The notes: a model not told the origin generated them from the letters alone. Shown: positions 9,199-16,981, counted from the stretch's first letter. The stretch is 64,000 nucleotides of DNA from Clostridiales bacterium (GCA_017550385.1 JAFZPJ010000048.1:62001-126000); one strand, 5' to 3'. A program made the numbers and translations.

Positions 9199-9972
9199 TT
9201 AATTCTCTTCAGTATCTTTCTTGGACAGTCCGCCAAAACGTCTGTCTCTCTTAGCATAGTCTCTGAAAGCCTGCGTTAGGTCTTCATAACCGAAGTCAGG
9301 CCAAAGCGTATCTGATACCCAGAACTCGGAATATGCACTCTCCCAAAGAAGGAAGTTCGACAGTCTCATCTCACCGCTTGGTCTGATTATCAGTTCGGGA
9401 TCCGGTACATCGGGAAGGTACATATTGGAAGAAATGATATCTTCTGTTATGTCTTCCGGCTGAAGCCTGCCCTCCTTGATGTCCTTGGCAATACTCTGAA
9501 CGGAGTGCACGATCTCACGCCTTCCGCCGTAATTGAAAGCTACGATGAGCTGCATTTTCGGGCGGTCCTTGGAGCGTTCCTCGCCTTCCCTGCATACCTT
9601 CTGTATGTTCTCGGGAAGGTGTTCGATGTCTCCCGTAAACCTTACCCTGATGCCCTCTTCCGCAAGCTCAGGATCATAACGGTCAAAGAACTCCACGAAA
9701 AGCTTCATCAACTGATCCACTTCTCCCTGCGGTCTTGACCAGTTCTCAGTGGAGAAAGCATACACGGTAAGATACTTAACGCCGTAATTACCGCAGTTGC
9801 GGCAGAGTTCCTTAAGATTCTCTGCACCTGCCCTGTGACCGGCGCTTCTCGGAAGGAGACGCTTCTTGGCCCACCTTCCGTTACCGTCCATAATCACACC
9901 CAAAGATACGGGGACCTTAAGTCCCGCCGTATCATAAGTCTTATTCTTTGATGTGCCTCCGGTGATCGCCAT
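9199..9972 (-). CDS. uppS: Isoprenyl transferase (undecaprenyl diphosphate synthase)
   Basis: Cis-prenyltransferase that elongates farnesyl diphosphate with isopentenyl diphosphate to the C55 carrier for cell-wall synthesis. The signature GVIMDGNGRWAKKR carries the catalytic Asp of the DGNGRW motif near residue 29. Further on are YAFSTENWSRP, and near the C-terminus PDPELIIRPSGEMRLSNFLL and the E-F-W-V-S-D segment. Usual RLSNFLLWQ is RLSNFLLWE here. The 257-residue length fits; about 20 N-terminal residues precede the conserved domain. It begins two bases after frr ends and uses the products of the downstream MEP genes. Confidence 0.95.
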   Translation of the reverse strand: MAITGGTSKNKTYDTAGLKVPVSLGVIMDGNGRWAKKRLLPRSAGHRAGAENLKELCRNCGNYGVKYLTVYAFSTENWSRPQGEVDQLMKLFVEFFDRYDPELAEEGIRVRFTGDIEHLPENIQKVCREGEERSKDRPKMQLIVAFNYGGRREIVHSVQSIAKDIKEGRLQPEDITEDIISSNMYLPDVPDPELIIRPSGEMRLSNFLLWESAYSEFWVSDTLWPDFGYEDLTQAFRDYAKRDRRFGGLSKKDTEEN

Positions 9973-9974
9973 TA

Positions 9975-10547
9975 TCAGATCTCCATGAGCTCCTTATCCT
10001 TCTTGTCAGCAACAGAATCAACTTCACCAATGAACTTGTCTGTTATCTTCTGGATCTTCTCCTCATATTCCTTAAGTGAATCCTCAGTCAGTTCCTTGCG
10101 CTTATTGGCACTTCTCATCTTATCGATGTAGTCACGGCGCACATTACGGATAACGACTTTGGTCTCTTCACCGTAGACCTTAACCTGCTTAACGAGTTCC
10201 TTACGTCTTTCCTCAGTGAGCATAGGGAAAACAAGTCTGATCATCTTACCGTCATTGGTAGGATTGATGCCGAGATCAGAGGACTGGATAGCGCGCTCGA
10301 TCTCCTTGAGCATCGAAGGATCCCAAGGTGTAAGAGTGATCATGCGGGCCTCAGGCACCTGAATGTTAGCAACGGCATTGAGCTGTGAAGGAGCACCGTA
10401 ATACTCAACCATGATCTTATCGAGAACATGCGGATTTGCACGTCCTGCCCTGATTGAATTGAGGTTCTCCTGAAGGTTATCGATGCACTTGCGCATCTTA
10501 ACTTCTACTTCATCATAATCTTGCTTTGTGATCTCGATCATAGCCAT
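9975..10547 (-). CDS. frr: Ribosome recycling factor
   Basis: Splits post-termination ribosomes together with EF-G. The 190-residue protein has the RRF helical-bundle hallmarks: NLNSIRAGRANPHVLDKI early, YYGAPSQLNAVANIQVPEAR, DLGINPTNDGKMIRLVFP in the middle, and the charged C-terminal helix beginning TEERRKELVKQVK. The start ATG at 10547 is preceded by GGAGG with 8-base spacing, so MAMIE is preferred over the internal Met. It lies between pyrH (22-base gap) and uppS. Confidence 0.97.
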   Translation of the reverse strand: MAMIEITKQDYDEVEVKMRKCIDNLQENLNSIRAGRANPHVLDKIMVEYYGAPSQLNAVANIQVPEARMITLTPWDPSMLKEIERAIQSSDLGINPTNDGKMIRLVFPMLTEERRKELVKQVKVYGEETKVVIRNVRRDYIDKMRSANKRKELTEDSLKEYEEKIQKITDKFIGEVDSVADKKDKELMEI

Positions 10548-10569
10548 GGTATTATCCTCCTATAATTAA

Positions 10570-11277
10570 TTACTCAACGATCGTACCGAGAGGTTCGCCT
10601 TCAGCGATCCTGACGATGTTTGCGGGATCCTTCATGGAGAACACGAGGATCTTGGTGTGGTTGTCACGGCAAAGTGCAGCAGCTGTAGCATCCATGACCT
10701 TAAGATTGAGTCTTAAGACTTCGTCATGGGATACGACATCGTACTTCTTAGCATCGGAATATACGTTAGGATCCTTATCATAGACGCCGTCAACCATTGT
10801 TGCCTTAAGGAAGATGTCTGCTCCGATCTCTGTAGCACGGAGCGCAGCACCCGTATCGGTGGAGAAATAAGGATTGCCTGTACCACATGCAAATATGACG
10901 ATCCTGCCCTTCTCAAGATGTCTTACGGCTCTCTTCCTGATATAAGGCTCAGCCATCTGTCTTACTTCAATTGCAGACAGGACTCTGGTTACTGCTCCCT
11001 GCTGCTCTAATGCGTCAGAAAGCGCAAGAGCATTCATAAGAGTTGCCAGCATACCCATGTGGTCAGCCGTTACACGATCCATCTTCTCGGAAGATCTGCC
11101 TCTCCAGAAGTTACCGCCTCCAACAACGATAGCCACCTGGACACCCAGATCAGCTACTGCTTTGATATTCTTGGAAATCTCTTTGAGGACTTCATCATTG
11201 ATGCCTATCTTGGCATCACCGGCAAGTGCTTCGCCGGAGATCTTAAGTAATACGCGCTTATATTTTGCTTCCGCCAT
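10570..11277 (-). CDS. pyrH: UMP kinase
   Basis: Amino-acid-kinase-fold enzyme phosphorylating UMP to UDP, the bacterial-specific hexameric type. The 235-residue sequence shows [29 protein letters not shown], the aspartate-rich segment ending TDTGAALRA, and [13 protein letters not shown]. It is the first gene of the operon running to polC: upstream is a plausible sigma-A promoter, then the terminator of the unrelated lipoprotein gene. The start follows AAGGAG. No tsf lies directly upstream as in many genomes; a lipoprotein gene separates the two here. Confidence 0.97.
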   Translation of the reverse strand: MAEAKYKRVLLKISGEALAGDAKIGINDEVLKEISKNIKAVADLGVQVAIVVGGGNFWRGRSSEKMDRVTADHMGMLATLMNALALSDALEQQGAVTRVLSAIEVRQMAEPYIRKRAVRHLEKGRIVIFACGTGNPYFSTDTGAALRATEIGADIFLKATMVDGVYDKDPNVYSDAKKYDVVSHDEVLRLNLKVMDATAAALCRDNHTKILVFSMKDPANIVRIAEGEPLGTIVE

Positions 11278-11309
11278 CGGTTGAATTACTCCTTATTTTT
11301 TATTAATAA

Positions 11310-11338
11310 ATTCTATCAATAATATCCCGAATGGTGAA
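11310..11338 (-). promoter_or_regulatory. Predicted sigma-A promoter of the pyrH-polC operon
   Basis: On the minus strand TTCACC (-35, 11333-11338) and TAGAAT (-10, 11310-11315) are separated by 17 bases. They lie about 35 bases upstream of the pyrH start and downstream of the lipoprotein terminator, in an AT-rich stretch. The -35 matches four of six consensus bases. Position and spacing support it, but it is only a motif prediction. Confidence 0.45.
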
Positions 11339-11370
11339 TAAGATTTTAAAAAAAGTAATTTGACGTTTCC

Positions 11371-11404
11371 GTAAAAGAAAAGGCGCGGACATTTTATCCG
11401 CGCC
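11371..11404 (-). terminator. Intrinsic terminator after the small lipoprotein gene
   Basis: Perfect 8-bp stem GGCGCGGA/TCCGCGCC (11382-11389 with 11397-11404), 7-base loop, followed on the minus strand by TTTTCTTTT. It lies just past the stop at 11433 and separates this gene from pyrH. The same stem recurs at 12124-12144. Confidence 0.85.
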
Positions 11405-11432
11405 TCTTTAAATTTTCTAAAGTAATCAGTTA

Positions 11433-12017
11433 TTACTTCTCAGCTTCGAATACGAGCTCAACCTCTTCGCCGCCGAAAACGCCGTCCTCGTCCTCAAGCT
11501 CTACTGTGATCTTGCCGTCCTTAACAGTACCGTCAAAATCATCGCTTGTATCGCTGTCGAACTTGATAGTATCGCCAACTACTGAATACTTACCGGACTC
11601 ATCAAGCTCAAAGTCCTCAGCAGAGAAGCTGGACATAACCTCATCGAGGAAACCGGCCTTCATTTCTTCATAATCAGCATAACCCATGTATGTAGCATAC
11701 TCATTGAGTGTGTCCATATCATCTGTGCCGAAAGATGCGATGAGGATGTTGTCGATGTTAGCAGAAATAAAATCGTTCATATCAGACTCGAACTTCTCAC
11801 CATCGATCTCGATCGTGTACTCACCCTTCTCCATTGTAAGGATGAAATCTGCCTCGATAGAACCCTCAAGTTCCATACCGTCCATAGCTTCAGACATGAT
11901 GTCTGTGCAGTCCAGTGTAGCCTTGTAAGTACCATCATAGTTCTTGCCGCAAGCTGTAAGAGCGAGGCCCATAGCTGCGCAGAGTGAAAGTGCAATTGCT
12001 TTGTTAAGAATCTTCAT
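11433..12017 (-). CDS. Small lipoprotein of unknown function
   Basis: A 194-residue protein with a type II signal peptide: MKILNK, a hydrophobic stretch, and lipobox LTAC with Cys at residue 23, so it should be lipid-anchored outside the membrane. The mature part is strongly acidic. It begins with GTYKATLDCTDIM and has alternating sequence such as TIEIDGEKFESD and KYSVVGDTIKFDSD. Such sequence suggests a small beta-rich domain, like many short Clostridia lipoproteins, but I recognise no named family. It is monocistronic: a promoter-like sequence lies upstream and a strong terminator follows. Placed between tsf and pyrH, it interrupts a pair often adjacent in other bacteria. Confidence 0.8.
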   Translation of the reverse strand: MKILNKAIALSLCAAMGLALTACGKNYDGTYKATLDCTDIMSEAMDGMELEGSIEADFILTMEKGEYTIEIDGEKFESDMNDFISANIDNILIASFGTDDMDTLNEYATYMGYADYEEMKAGFLDEVMSSFSAEDFELDESGKYSVVGDTIKFDSDTSDDFDGTVKDGKITVELEDEDGVFGGEEVELVFEAEK

Positions 12018-12060
12018 AAAATACCTATACCTTTCTCACATATGTTTGATGTGTAGGATT

Positions 12061-12089
12061 ATGTTATCAATAAATATATTTAGAGTAAA
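12061..12089 (-). promoter_or_regulatory. Predicted promoter of the small lipoprotein gene
   Basis: Minus-strand TTTACT (12084-12089) and TAACAT (12061-12066) with a 17-base spacer, within AT-rich sequence between the tsf terminator and the lipoprotein start. An alternative TTGAGA element lies six bases further upstream. The exact elements are uncertain. Confidence 0.35.
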
Positions 12090-12112
12090 TCTCAACTATT
12101 TAATATATTTTA

Positions 12113-12144
12113 TACAAATAAAAGGCGCGGAATTAATCCGCGCC
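12113..12144 (-). terminator. Intrinsic terminator after rpsB-tsf
   Basis: Stem GGCGCGGA/TCCGCGCC (12124-12131 with 12137-12144) with a 5-base AT loop, followed on the minus strand by TTTTATTTG. It lies 25 bases beyond the tsf stop and ends the rpsB-tsf transcript. The stem is identical to that of the next terminator downstream. Confidence 0.85.
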
Positions 12145-12169
12145 TCGCATTTTGACTAATAAACCAGAA

Positions 12170-13108
12170 TCAGAGTCCAGCCTGCTTCATTACTTCAGCA
12201 GCGAAGTCATCTTCCTTCTTCTCGATTCCTTCACCAAGACCGAATCTTGTGAAACGCACAACGGAAAGCTCTGTGCCGAGTTCCTTGGAAGTACGGGCAA
12301 TGTATGTCTTAACATCGATCTCTTCATCCTTGATGAATTCCTGATCAACGAGGCAGTTCATCTTGTAGAAGTTCTTGATCTGTCCGGGGATGATCCTCTC
12401 CATGACGATCTTCTCAGGCTTGCCCTCTTCGAGTGCCTTGTTCTTAAGGATCTCCGTCTCCTTATCAAGCTCGGACTGGGGAACGTCACCCTCTTCAACC
12501 CAACCGGGTCTGGAAGCTGCAACCTGCATTCCGATATCCTTAGCGAATACTGCGAACTCAGGCTTTGTGATGACTGCATCGTCACCTGTAGCTATCTCTA
12601 CGAATACGCCAACCTTACCGCCCATGTGGATGTAGGAAGCAACAGCGCCGTTACCGGATACTTCATAGATAACGAATCTTCTGACGGAAGTGTTCTCGCC
12701 GATATCAGCGATAGCTTCCTTCTGGAAGATCTCGATCGTCTTAGAAGGATCGTTGTAGAGAGGCTGAGCCATAAGAGCTTCCATATCAGCAGGCTTGGAA
12801 GCAAGGATATGATCAGCAATAGTATTTGCAAAAGTCTTGAACTTTTCTGTGTTTGCTGCGAAGTCTGTCTCGATGTTTACTTCAACAAGAACGCCGAGCT
12901 TCTGATCATCGCTGATCTTGGAGATAACTGCACCCTCTGCAGCAACTCTTGCGGACTTCTTCTCAGCCTTAGCCATACCCTTCTCACGAAGCCAAGCCTT
13001 AGCCTTCTCAATATCTCCGTCAGACTCGATAAGTGCCTTCTTGCAGTCCATGATACCGCAATCAGTGAGCTCACGAAGTTCTTTAACCTGTTGTGCTGTA
13101 ACAGCCAT
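12170..13108 (-). CDS. tsf: Translation elongation factor Ts
   Basis: Nucleotide exchange factor for EF-Tu. The 312-residue protein starts with the N-terminal UBA-like domain (AVTAQQVKELRELTDCGIMDCKKAL) and the following KAKAWLREKG. It continues with VLVEVNIETDFAA, the EF-Tu-contacting core, and HMGGKVGVFVEI further on. The start ATG is preceded by AGGAGG. It is cotranscribed with rpsB 32 bases upstream, the classic rpsB-tsf pair. Length is normal for the long, two-core-subdomain form. Confidence 0.97.
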   Translation of the reverse strand: MAVTAQQVKELRELTDCGIMDCKKALIESDGDIEKAKAWLREKGMAKAEKKSARVAAEGAVISKISDDQKLGVLVEVNIETDFAANTEKFKTFANTIADHILASKPADMEALMAQPLYNDPSKTIEIFQKEAIADIGENTSVRRFVIYEVSGNGAVASYIHMGGKVGVFVEIATGDDAVITKPEFAVFAKDIGMQVAASRPGWVEEGDVPQSELDKETEILKNKALEEGKPEKIVMERIIPGQIKNFYKMNCLVDQEFIKDEEIDVKTYIARTSKELGTELSVVRFTRFGLGEGIEKKEDDFAAEVMKQAGL

Positions 13109-13140
13109 AGTAATATCCTCCTGTTGATTGGTCTAATTGA

Positions 13141-13950
13141 TCAAGACTCAGAAGCGATCTCTTCGATCGACTTCTCGCCTTCTTCAGCCTGAGCCTGCTC
13201 AGAAGCAACAGCCTCTGTCTCAGCCTTAGCCTCAGCACTGTCGATATCAGCGCCTTCTGCACTTCCGTCTTCACCGGAATGAGCTTCGATAACTGCGTCA
13301 GCCATCTTGTCAGTAATGAGCTTAACTGCACGGATAGCGTCATCGTTACCGGGGATTACGTAATCAACTTCATCAGGATCGCAGTTTGTATCAACGATAG
13401 CAACGATCGGGATGTTAAGTCTTCTAGCCTCTGCAACAGCATTGTGCTCCTTCTTTGTATCAACAATGAAGAGTGCTGCAGGGAGCTTCTTCATGCCAAC
13501 AATACCGCCGAGGTTCTGCTCAAGCTTTGTAAGTTCGAGCTTAAGCTTGGAAGCTTCCTTCTTTGTACGAAGCTCAAATGAACCGTCCTTCTCCATCTGG
13601 CGGAGCTCTTCGAGTCTTGCAACTCTCTTCTTGATAGTAGAGAAGTTTGTGAGAGTACCACCAAGCCAACGATAGTTGATATAGAACTGACCGCAACGCT
13701 CAGCTGCTTCCTTGATGGAATCCTGAGCCTGCTTCTTTGTACCAACGAAGAGAATGTCACCCTTGTCAGCGAGCTCTACCATTCCGGCATAAGCATCGTC
13801 AACTTTCTTGACAGTCTTCTGAAGGTCGATGATGTGGATTGAGTTACGCTCCGTGAAAATGTACTCAGCCATCTTAGGGTTCCAACGGCGAGTCTGGTGT
13901 CCGAAGTGGACGCCTGCTTCAAGAAGCTGCTTCATTAAAATTACAGACAT
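13141..13950 (-). CDS. rpsB: 30S ribosomal protein S2
   Basis: Small-subunit ribosomal protein. The first ~225 residues are typical S2: [36 protein letters not shown], the [12 protein letters not shown] segment, [10 protein letters not shown], and [21 protein letters not shown] low-complexity acidic tail of about 45 residues follows, rich in Glu, Ala and Ser, making 269 residues in total. Similar acidic Ala/Glu tails occur on the S1 fusion and on the membrane protein at 33.3 kb in this window. The ATG is preceded by CAGGAGGAAAATTTT. Transcription starts from a strong promoter about 90 bases upstream. Confidence 0.97.
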   Translation of the reverse strand: MSVILMKQLLEAGVHFGHQTRRWNPKMAEYIFTERNSIHIIDLQKTVKKVDDAYAGMVELADKGDILFVGTKKQAQDSIKEAAERCGQFYINYRWLGGTLTNFSTIKKRVARLEELRQMEKDGSFELRTKKEASKLKLELTKLEQNLGGIVGMKKLPAALFIVDTKKEHNAVAEARRLNIPIVAIVDTNCDPDEVDYVIPGNDDAIRAVKLITDKMADAVIEAHSGEDGSAEGADIDSAEAKAETEAVASEQAQAEEGEKSIEEIASES

Positions 13951-13974
13951 AAAATTTTCCTCCTGTTCTACTAC

Positions 13975-14024
13975 CGTACGCGCAAAGTATTATTCAGCAT
14001 ATAGCCACAGAAAGAACGCGCACG
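13975..14024 (-). promoter_or_regulatory. Structured rpsB leader hairpin (possible S2 autoregulatory site)
   Basis: In the untranslated leader, an 8-bp stem pairs CGTGCGCG (14017-14024) with CGCGTACG (13975-13982), with one G-T wobble, enclosing 34 bases. It lies between the promoter and the ribosome-binding site. S2 autoregulates its operon in several bacteria, so a role in feedback is possible but not shown. Confidence 0.35.
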
Positions 14025-14042
14025 TGAATTTTATGCGCAATG

Positions 14043-14071
14043 ATTGTAACAAATAGGCACGGGCGGCGCAA
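14043..14071 (-). promoter_or_regulatory. Predicted sigma-A promoter of rpsB-tsf
   Basis: Minus-strand TTGCGC (14066-14071) and TACAAT (14043-14048), 17-base spacer, with TGT immediately before the -10. Five of six -10 bases match consensus. The position fits a ribosomal-protein operon. Confidence 0.65.
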
Positions 14072-14102
14072 GTACTAAATAATAAATATATATATATGCA
14101 GA

Positions 14103-14597
14103 TCAGATCTTCTCGTAATGTCTGACTGTAAACTCTACGCCTTTCTCACTCATGACAGGTGCTTCCTCTTCGATCAGTCCCCATCCGTAGCGCTCGTCAA
14201 GGTTCGGGAAAAATGCATCAGCCGTAAAAGTCTTATGGATATAAGTTATTATCGCTCTGTCGCAGAGATCGATAAGTGAGTTATAAAGTGATGCTCCTCC
14301 TATCAGATATACCTCATCCGTATTTGCCATCCTGAGGTAATCCTCGAGTTCTGCGGCGGAATGCATGATGACAGCACCTTCCTTGGCGAACTCATAATTA
14401 CGGCTCATGATGATATTAGTGCGCTTTGGAAGGAGCTTCTGGTCCTTGAAAGTCTCAAGTGTCTTTCTTCCGTATACGACCGTATGGCCGGAAGTATACT
14501 TACGGAAGACACCTTTCTGGTCCTCCGGAAGAGATATCAGGAGCTGTCCCTGATAACCGATTCCCCAATTCTCATCTACTGCTGCGATCGCGATCAT
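14103..14597 (-). CDS. folA: Dihydrofolate reductase
   Basis: Reduces dihydrofolate to tetrahydrofolate with NADPH. From the chosen ATG at 14597 the protein is 164 residues, the usual size. It begins MIAIAAVDENWGIG, has the Asp/Glu-type substrate region, SGHTVVYGRKTLETF (cofactor), and the conserved EVYLIGGASLYNSLI. The open frame extends 43 codons upstream into the preceding gene, but that part has no homology, and the ATG at 14597 has GGGG at 8 bases. It is the last gene of the thyA-phosphatase-folA operon: thymidylate synthase makes dihydrofolate and this enzyme regenerates the cofactor. Residue Q appears in GYQGQLL where GKNNQLP-type sequence is more usual. Confidence 0.93.
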   Translation of the reverse strand: MIAIAAVDENWGIGYQGQLLISLPEDQKGVFRKYTSGHTVVYGRKTLETFKDQKLLPKRTNIIMSRNYEFAKEGAVIMHSAAELEDYLRMANTDEVYLIGGASLYNSLIDLCDRAIITYIHKTFTADAFFPNLDERYGWGLIEEEAPVMSEKGVEFTVRHYEKI

Positions 14598-14601
14598 AGT
14601 C

Positions 14602-15315
14602 TTACCCCTCGAAAATGTCTGTGAAGTATCCTGAAGCGGATACCGGTTCCCCTGCTTCGATGAGATGTCTGCAGTCACCGAAAGCCTGTACTCTGAAAGC
14701 CGCCTCTCCGGGAATACGCTCCTCACTGCCCAGGACCGTTATTGAAGTCGGGGCCATGAAGAAACCCTGCCAGAGACTTGGCGCAGCCACACCGGTAAGA
14801 TACCCTGTCAGAAGTGCGGTAATGCCAAAATGGCAGAAGAAAACTAGATTGTCATCGTTATGTTCTTTTACGGCATAGACACCGTCTTCACGTCTTACAT
14901 ATCCGTGTGAAGCCAGAAGATCGTCCATACCTTTGATAACATCACGGTAGTGTTTCTCGATATTGCCGGAACTCATGACCGGAGTCTTGAACCATTCATC
15001 CTTGTCATGAAGCGCATCGTTATGGCAGAAATAGTTAGGCATGAAATCCCAAGCTATAGTCTCCTCTCCGGTATGTTCGTCGATTACACGGTAATAGAAT
15101 TCCTGGAGCCACTCATATGTCTCAGCAGTGCGTCCTGTCTTCTCAAGTGTCAGAGAAGCGGTATCCTTAGCTCTTCCCAACGGAGAACAATAGAATTCCT
15201 TAACAGGCCAGTTCTTGACACGCTCGGACAGGATATCAGCTTCGCGCCATCCCTTAACAGTCAGAGAGTCTTTGACGTAATCGGGATCACCGTGTCTTAT
15301 GAATATCAGTTTCAT
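14602..15315 (-). CDS. Histidine phosphatase family protein (phosphoglycerate-mutase fold)
   Basis: Branch of the histidine phosphatase superfamily: MKLIFIRHGDPDY carries the RHG motif with the phospho-accepting His at residue 8. YCSPLGRAKDTA supplies the second Arg, a Glu lies in WLQEF, and FFCHFGIT supplies the second catalytic His. The protein is 237 residues, with an insert-rich middle (NYFCHNDALHDKDEW). The substrate is not recognisable; this family includes phosphoglycerate mutases, cobalamin/ribazole phosphatases and many housekeeping phosphatases. It sits in an operon between thyA (10-base gap) and folA (4-base gap). A nucleotide- or folate-related substrate is possible, but that is inference from position only. 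Confidence 0.85.
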   Translation of the reverse strand: MKLIFIRHGDPDYVKDSLTVKGWREADILSERVKNWPVKEFYCSPLGRAKDTASLTLEKTGRTAETYEWLQEFYYRVIDEHTGEETIAWDFMPNYFCHNDALHDKDEWFKTPVMSSGNIEKHYRDVIKGMDDLLASHGYVRREDGVYAVKEHNDDNLVFFCHFGITALLTGYLTGVAAPSLWQGFFMAPTSITVLGSEERIPGEAAFRVQAFGDCRHLIEAGEPVSASGYFTDIFEG

Positions 15316-15325
15316 TGATTATGCC

Positions 15326-16159
15326 TCAGACAGCGACCGGTATGCCCTTGATCTTGGGCCCGTATTCGTATCCATCAAGTCTGATGTTATCCGTAGTGAA
15401 CTGGTAGAAATCAGTAATGCCTTCATCGATCACGAGCTTGGGAGCCGCAAACTTAGGTCTCTCGATAAGCTCCTTGACAATATCGACATGACGGTCATAG
15501 ACATGTGCATCGGCGATAACATGGACAAACTCGCCTACTTCCAGGCCGGCACATCTTGCCATAAGATGAGTAAGAACGGCATACTGGCATACGTTCCAGC
15601 CGTTCGCCACGAGCATGTCATTGCTTCTCTGATTGAGAATGGCATTGAGCTTATTGCCTGTTACATTGAATGTCATTGAATATGCGCAGGGATACAGGTG
15701 CATCTCATTAAGATCCTGATGAACATAGATATTTGTCATGATCCTTCTCGATGACGGATTGTTCTTAAGATCAAAGAGCACGCGGTCGACCTGGTCGAAC
15801 TCGCCTTCCTTATACTTATGCTTTACACCGAGCTGATAGCCGTATGCCTTGCCGATGGAACCGGTCTCATCAGCCCAGGCATCCCAGATATGGGAATTAA
15901 GATCGTTAACATTATTGGATTTTTTCTGCCATATCCAAAGGAGCTCGTCCACAGCCCCCTTAAAATTAATGTACCTCTGAGTAAGCATGGGGAACTCTTC
16001 CGCCAGATCATAGCGGTTTACTATGGCAAATGCTTTGTAAGTGTAGGCCGGAGCACCATCGTCAGCCCAATGGGGACGGACCTTGTCATTGATCGTCGTA
16101 TATCCGGAATTAAGGATCGTTCTTATGTTCTCGTCGAAAATATCGTCTGCCCGGCTCAT
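15326..16159 (-). CDS. thyA: Thymidylate synthase (divergent ThyA type)
   Basis: Methylates dUMP to dTMP using methylene-tetrahydrofolate. The 277-residue protein keeps the dUMP-site elements: catalytic Cys in YPCAYS, NQRSNDM (Gln, Arg, Ser, Asp), the Asn in GWNVCQY, and DAHVYDRH (His and Tyr). It also keeps IWDAWADETGSIGKAYG. Differences from E. coli-type ThyA are PCA in place of PCH, WN in place of FN, and a replaced N-terminal arginine-loop region (RPHWADDGAPAY). It is therefore a diverged branch but appears catalytically complete. It is first in the operon with the phosphatase and folA. Its promoter carries a striking inverted repeat over the -10. Confidence 0.92.
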   Translation of the reverse strand: MSRADDIFDENIRTILNSGYTTINDKVRPHWADDGAPAYTYKAFAIVNRYDLAEEFPMLTQRYINFKGAVDELLWIWQKKSNNVNDLNSHIWDAWADETGSIGKAYGYQLGVKHKYKEGEFDQVDRVLFDLKNNPSSRRIMTNIYVHQDLNEMHLYPCAYSMTFNVTGNKLNAILNQRSNDMLVANGWNVCQYAVLTHLMARCAGLEVGEFVHVIADAHVYDRHVDIVKELIERPKFAAPKLVIDEGITDFYQFTTDNIRLDGYEYGPKIKGIPVAV

Positions 16160-16177
16160 ATGAAGTACCGCCTTTTA

Positions 16178-16217
16178 AGTGATAGCAAAATTATATCACT
16201 AAGGTCGGAACGGACAA
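16178..16217 (-). promoter_or_regulatory. thyA operon promoter with dyad (possible operator)
   Basis: Minus-strand TTGTCC (16212-16217) and a perfect TATAAT (16190-16195) with a 16-base spacer form a good sigma-A promoter. A perfect 7-bp inverted repeat AGTGATA-N9-TATCACT (16194-16200 with 16178-16184) overlaps the end of the -10 and the start-site region. Such placement suits a repressor operator, though a short RNA hairpin is an alternative. No dedicated regulator is adjacent. Confidence 0.6.
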
Positions 16218-16221
16218 AACG

Positions 16222-16950
16222 TCAATACTTACCCAGATAGACTATCTCTGCGGCAGTTATGCTGCCTATCGGACGCTCGTAATGAGGTTCTATCATCTCA
16301 ACTGAATCAAGGCTCCACTCAGGGTCATAGATGGCACAATACGCAGTACAGTAGCTGCAGCTGCAGTTAATGCAGGAAAAACAGTTGCCATTACAGTATC
16401 TGCAGTCACAATAATCAGCGAAACTTGAAGAATAACCGCCGAAGCCGATCGAATTGTAGTAGACCATATGGCAGTCGATAGAATAAGAGTCAATAAGTCT
16501 GTATGCAAGAACTATAGCCCATTCAGAATCAAGAGTACGGGATACATAGCACTCCTTTGTCTCCTGATTTACCGCAAGGAACTGGTTAGGACGCTGCAAA
16601 GTCTTTGTGATGGTCTTAGTGGGCCATTTGGAGCAGTTAGTCCTGTTGATGACAACGCATGCAACGAGAACCTTATCGGTAAGGTCATCCTCACAGAAGC
16701 GGCCTTCACCTTCTACTACCCTCGCGAAAAACTTGAATTCCTTCGTAGAGAGACCAACGGCTCTGGCCTTGATCTCAGTGTCCATATAGTAGCGCTCCTC
16801 ATCAGTTGCCTCCATCCAGATCTTATCGTAGGTATAGAGTTCTTCCTGAGTAGGTTCATTAAGGATCTCAATTGTATCGGCGATCGCTGTGCTGCTCATG
16901 GAGAGCACCATGATAAACATAATAAGAACCGAGATAAGTTTTCTGTGCAA
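16222..16950 (-). CDS. Secreted SleB-like cell wall hydrolase with cysteine-rich insert
   Basis: A 242-residue exported protein. The signal peptide reads MHRKLISVLIMFIMVLSMSS with a likely cleavage after TAIA. The domain at about residues 75-170 resembles the SleB/CwlJ hydrolase family (Hydrolase_2): FFARVVEGEGR with the putative catalytic Glu, DKVLVACVVINR, WPTKTITKTLQRPNQF and HMVYYNS. These enzymes cut peptidoglycan, often in spore germination, but here the role is only inferred. Residues 181-205 hold nine cysteines in 25 residues, unusual for this family. I chose the TTG at 16950 because AAGGAG lies 7 bases upstream and a TTGATT/TATACT promoter precedes it. Longer frames run into the tRNA gene and are artefacts. 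Confidence 0.8.
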   Translation of the reverse strand: MHRKLISVLIMFIMVLSMSSTAIADTIEILNEPTQEELYTYDKIWMEATDEERYYMDTEIKARAVGLSTKEFKFFARVVEGEGRFCEDDLTDKVLVACVVINRTNCSKWPTKTITKTLQRPNQFLAVNQETKECYVSRTLDSEWAIVLAYRLIDSYSIDCHMVYYNSIGFGGYSSSFADYCDCRYCNGNCFSCINCSCSYCTAYCAIYDPEWSLDSVEMIEPHYERPIGSITAAEIVYLGKY

Positions 16951-16981
16951 GATGTTTCTCCTTGTAGAAATCGGTCTGGTA

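Noticed and set aside
12152..13192. Long open frame on the plus strand opposite tsf
   Set aside because: It is exactly antisense to a certain elongation factor gene, has no recognisable domain and no ribosome-binding site; it is a by-product of the codon use of tsf. The same applies to long frames opposite the S1 fusion (17678-18526) and ileS (24878-25831).
14597..14726. N-terminal extension of dihydrofolate reductase, and a similar one on cytidylate kinase (20161-20367)
   Set aside because: The conserved enzyme domains start at the downstream ATGs, which have good ribosome-binding sites; the extensions overlap the preceding genes in another frame.
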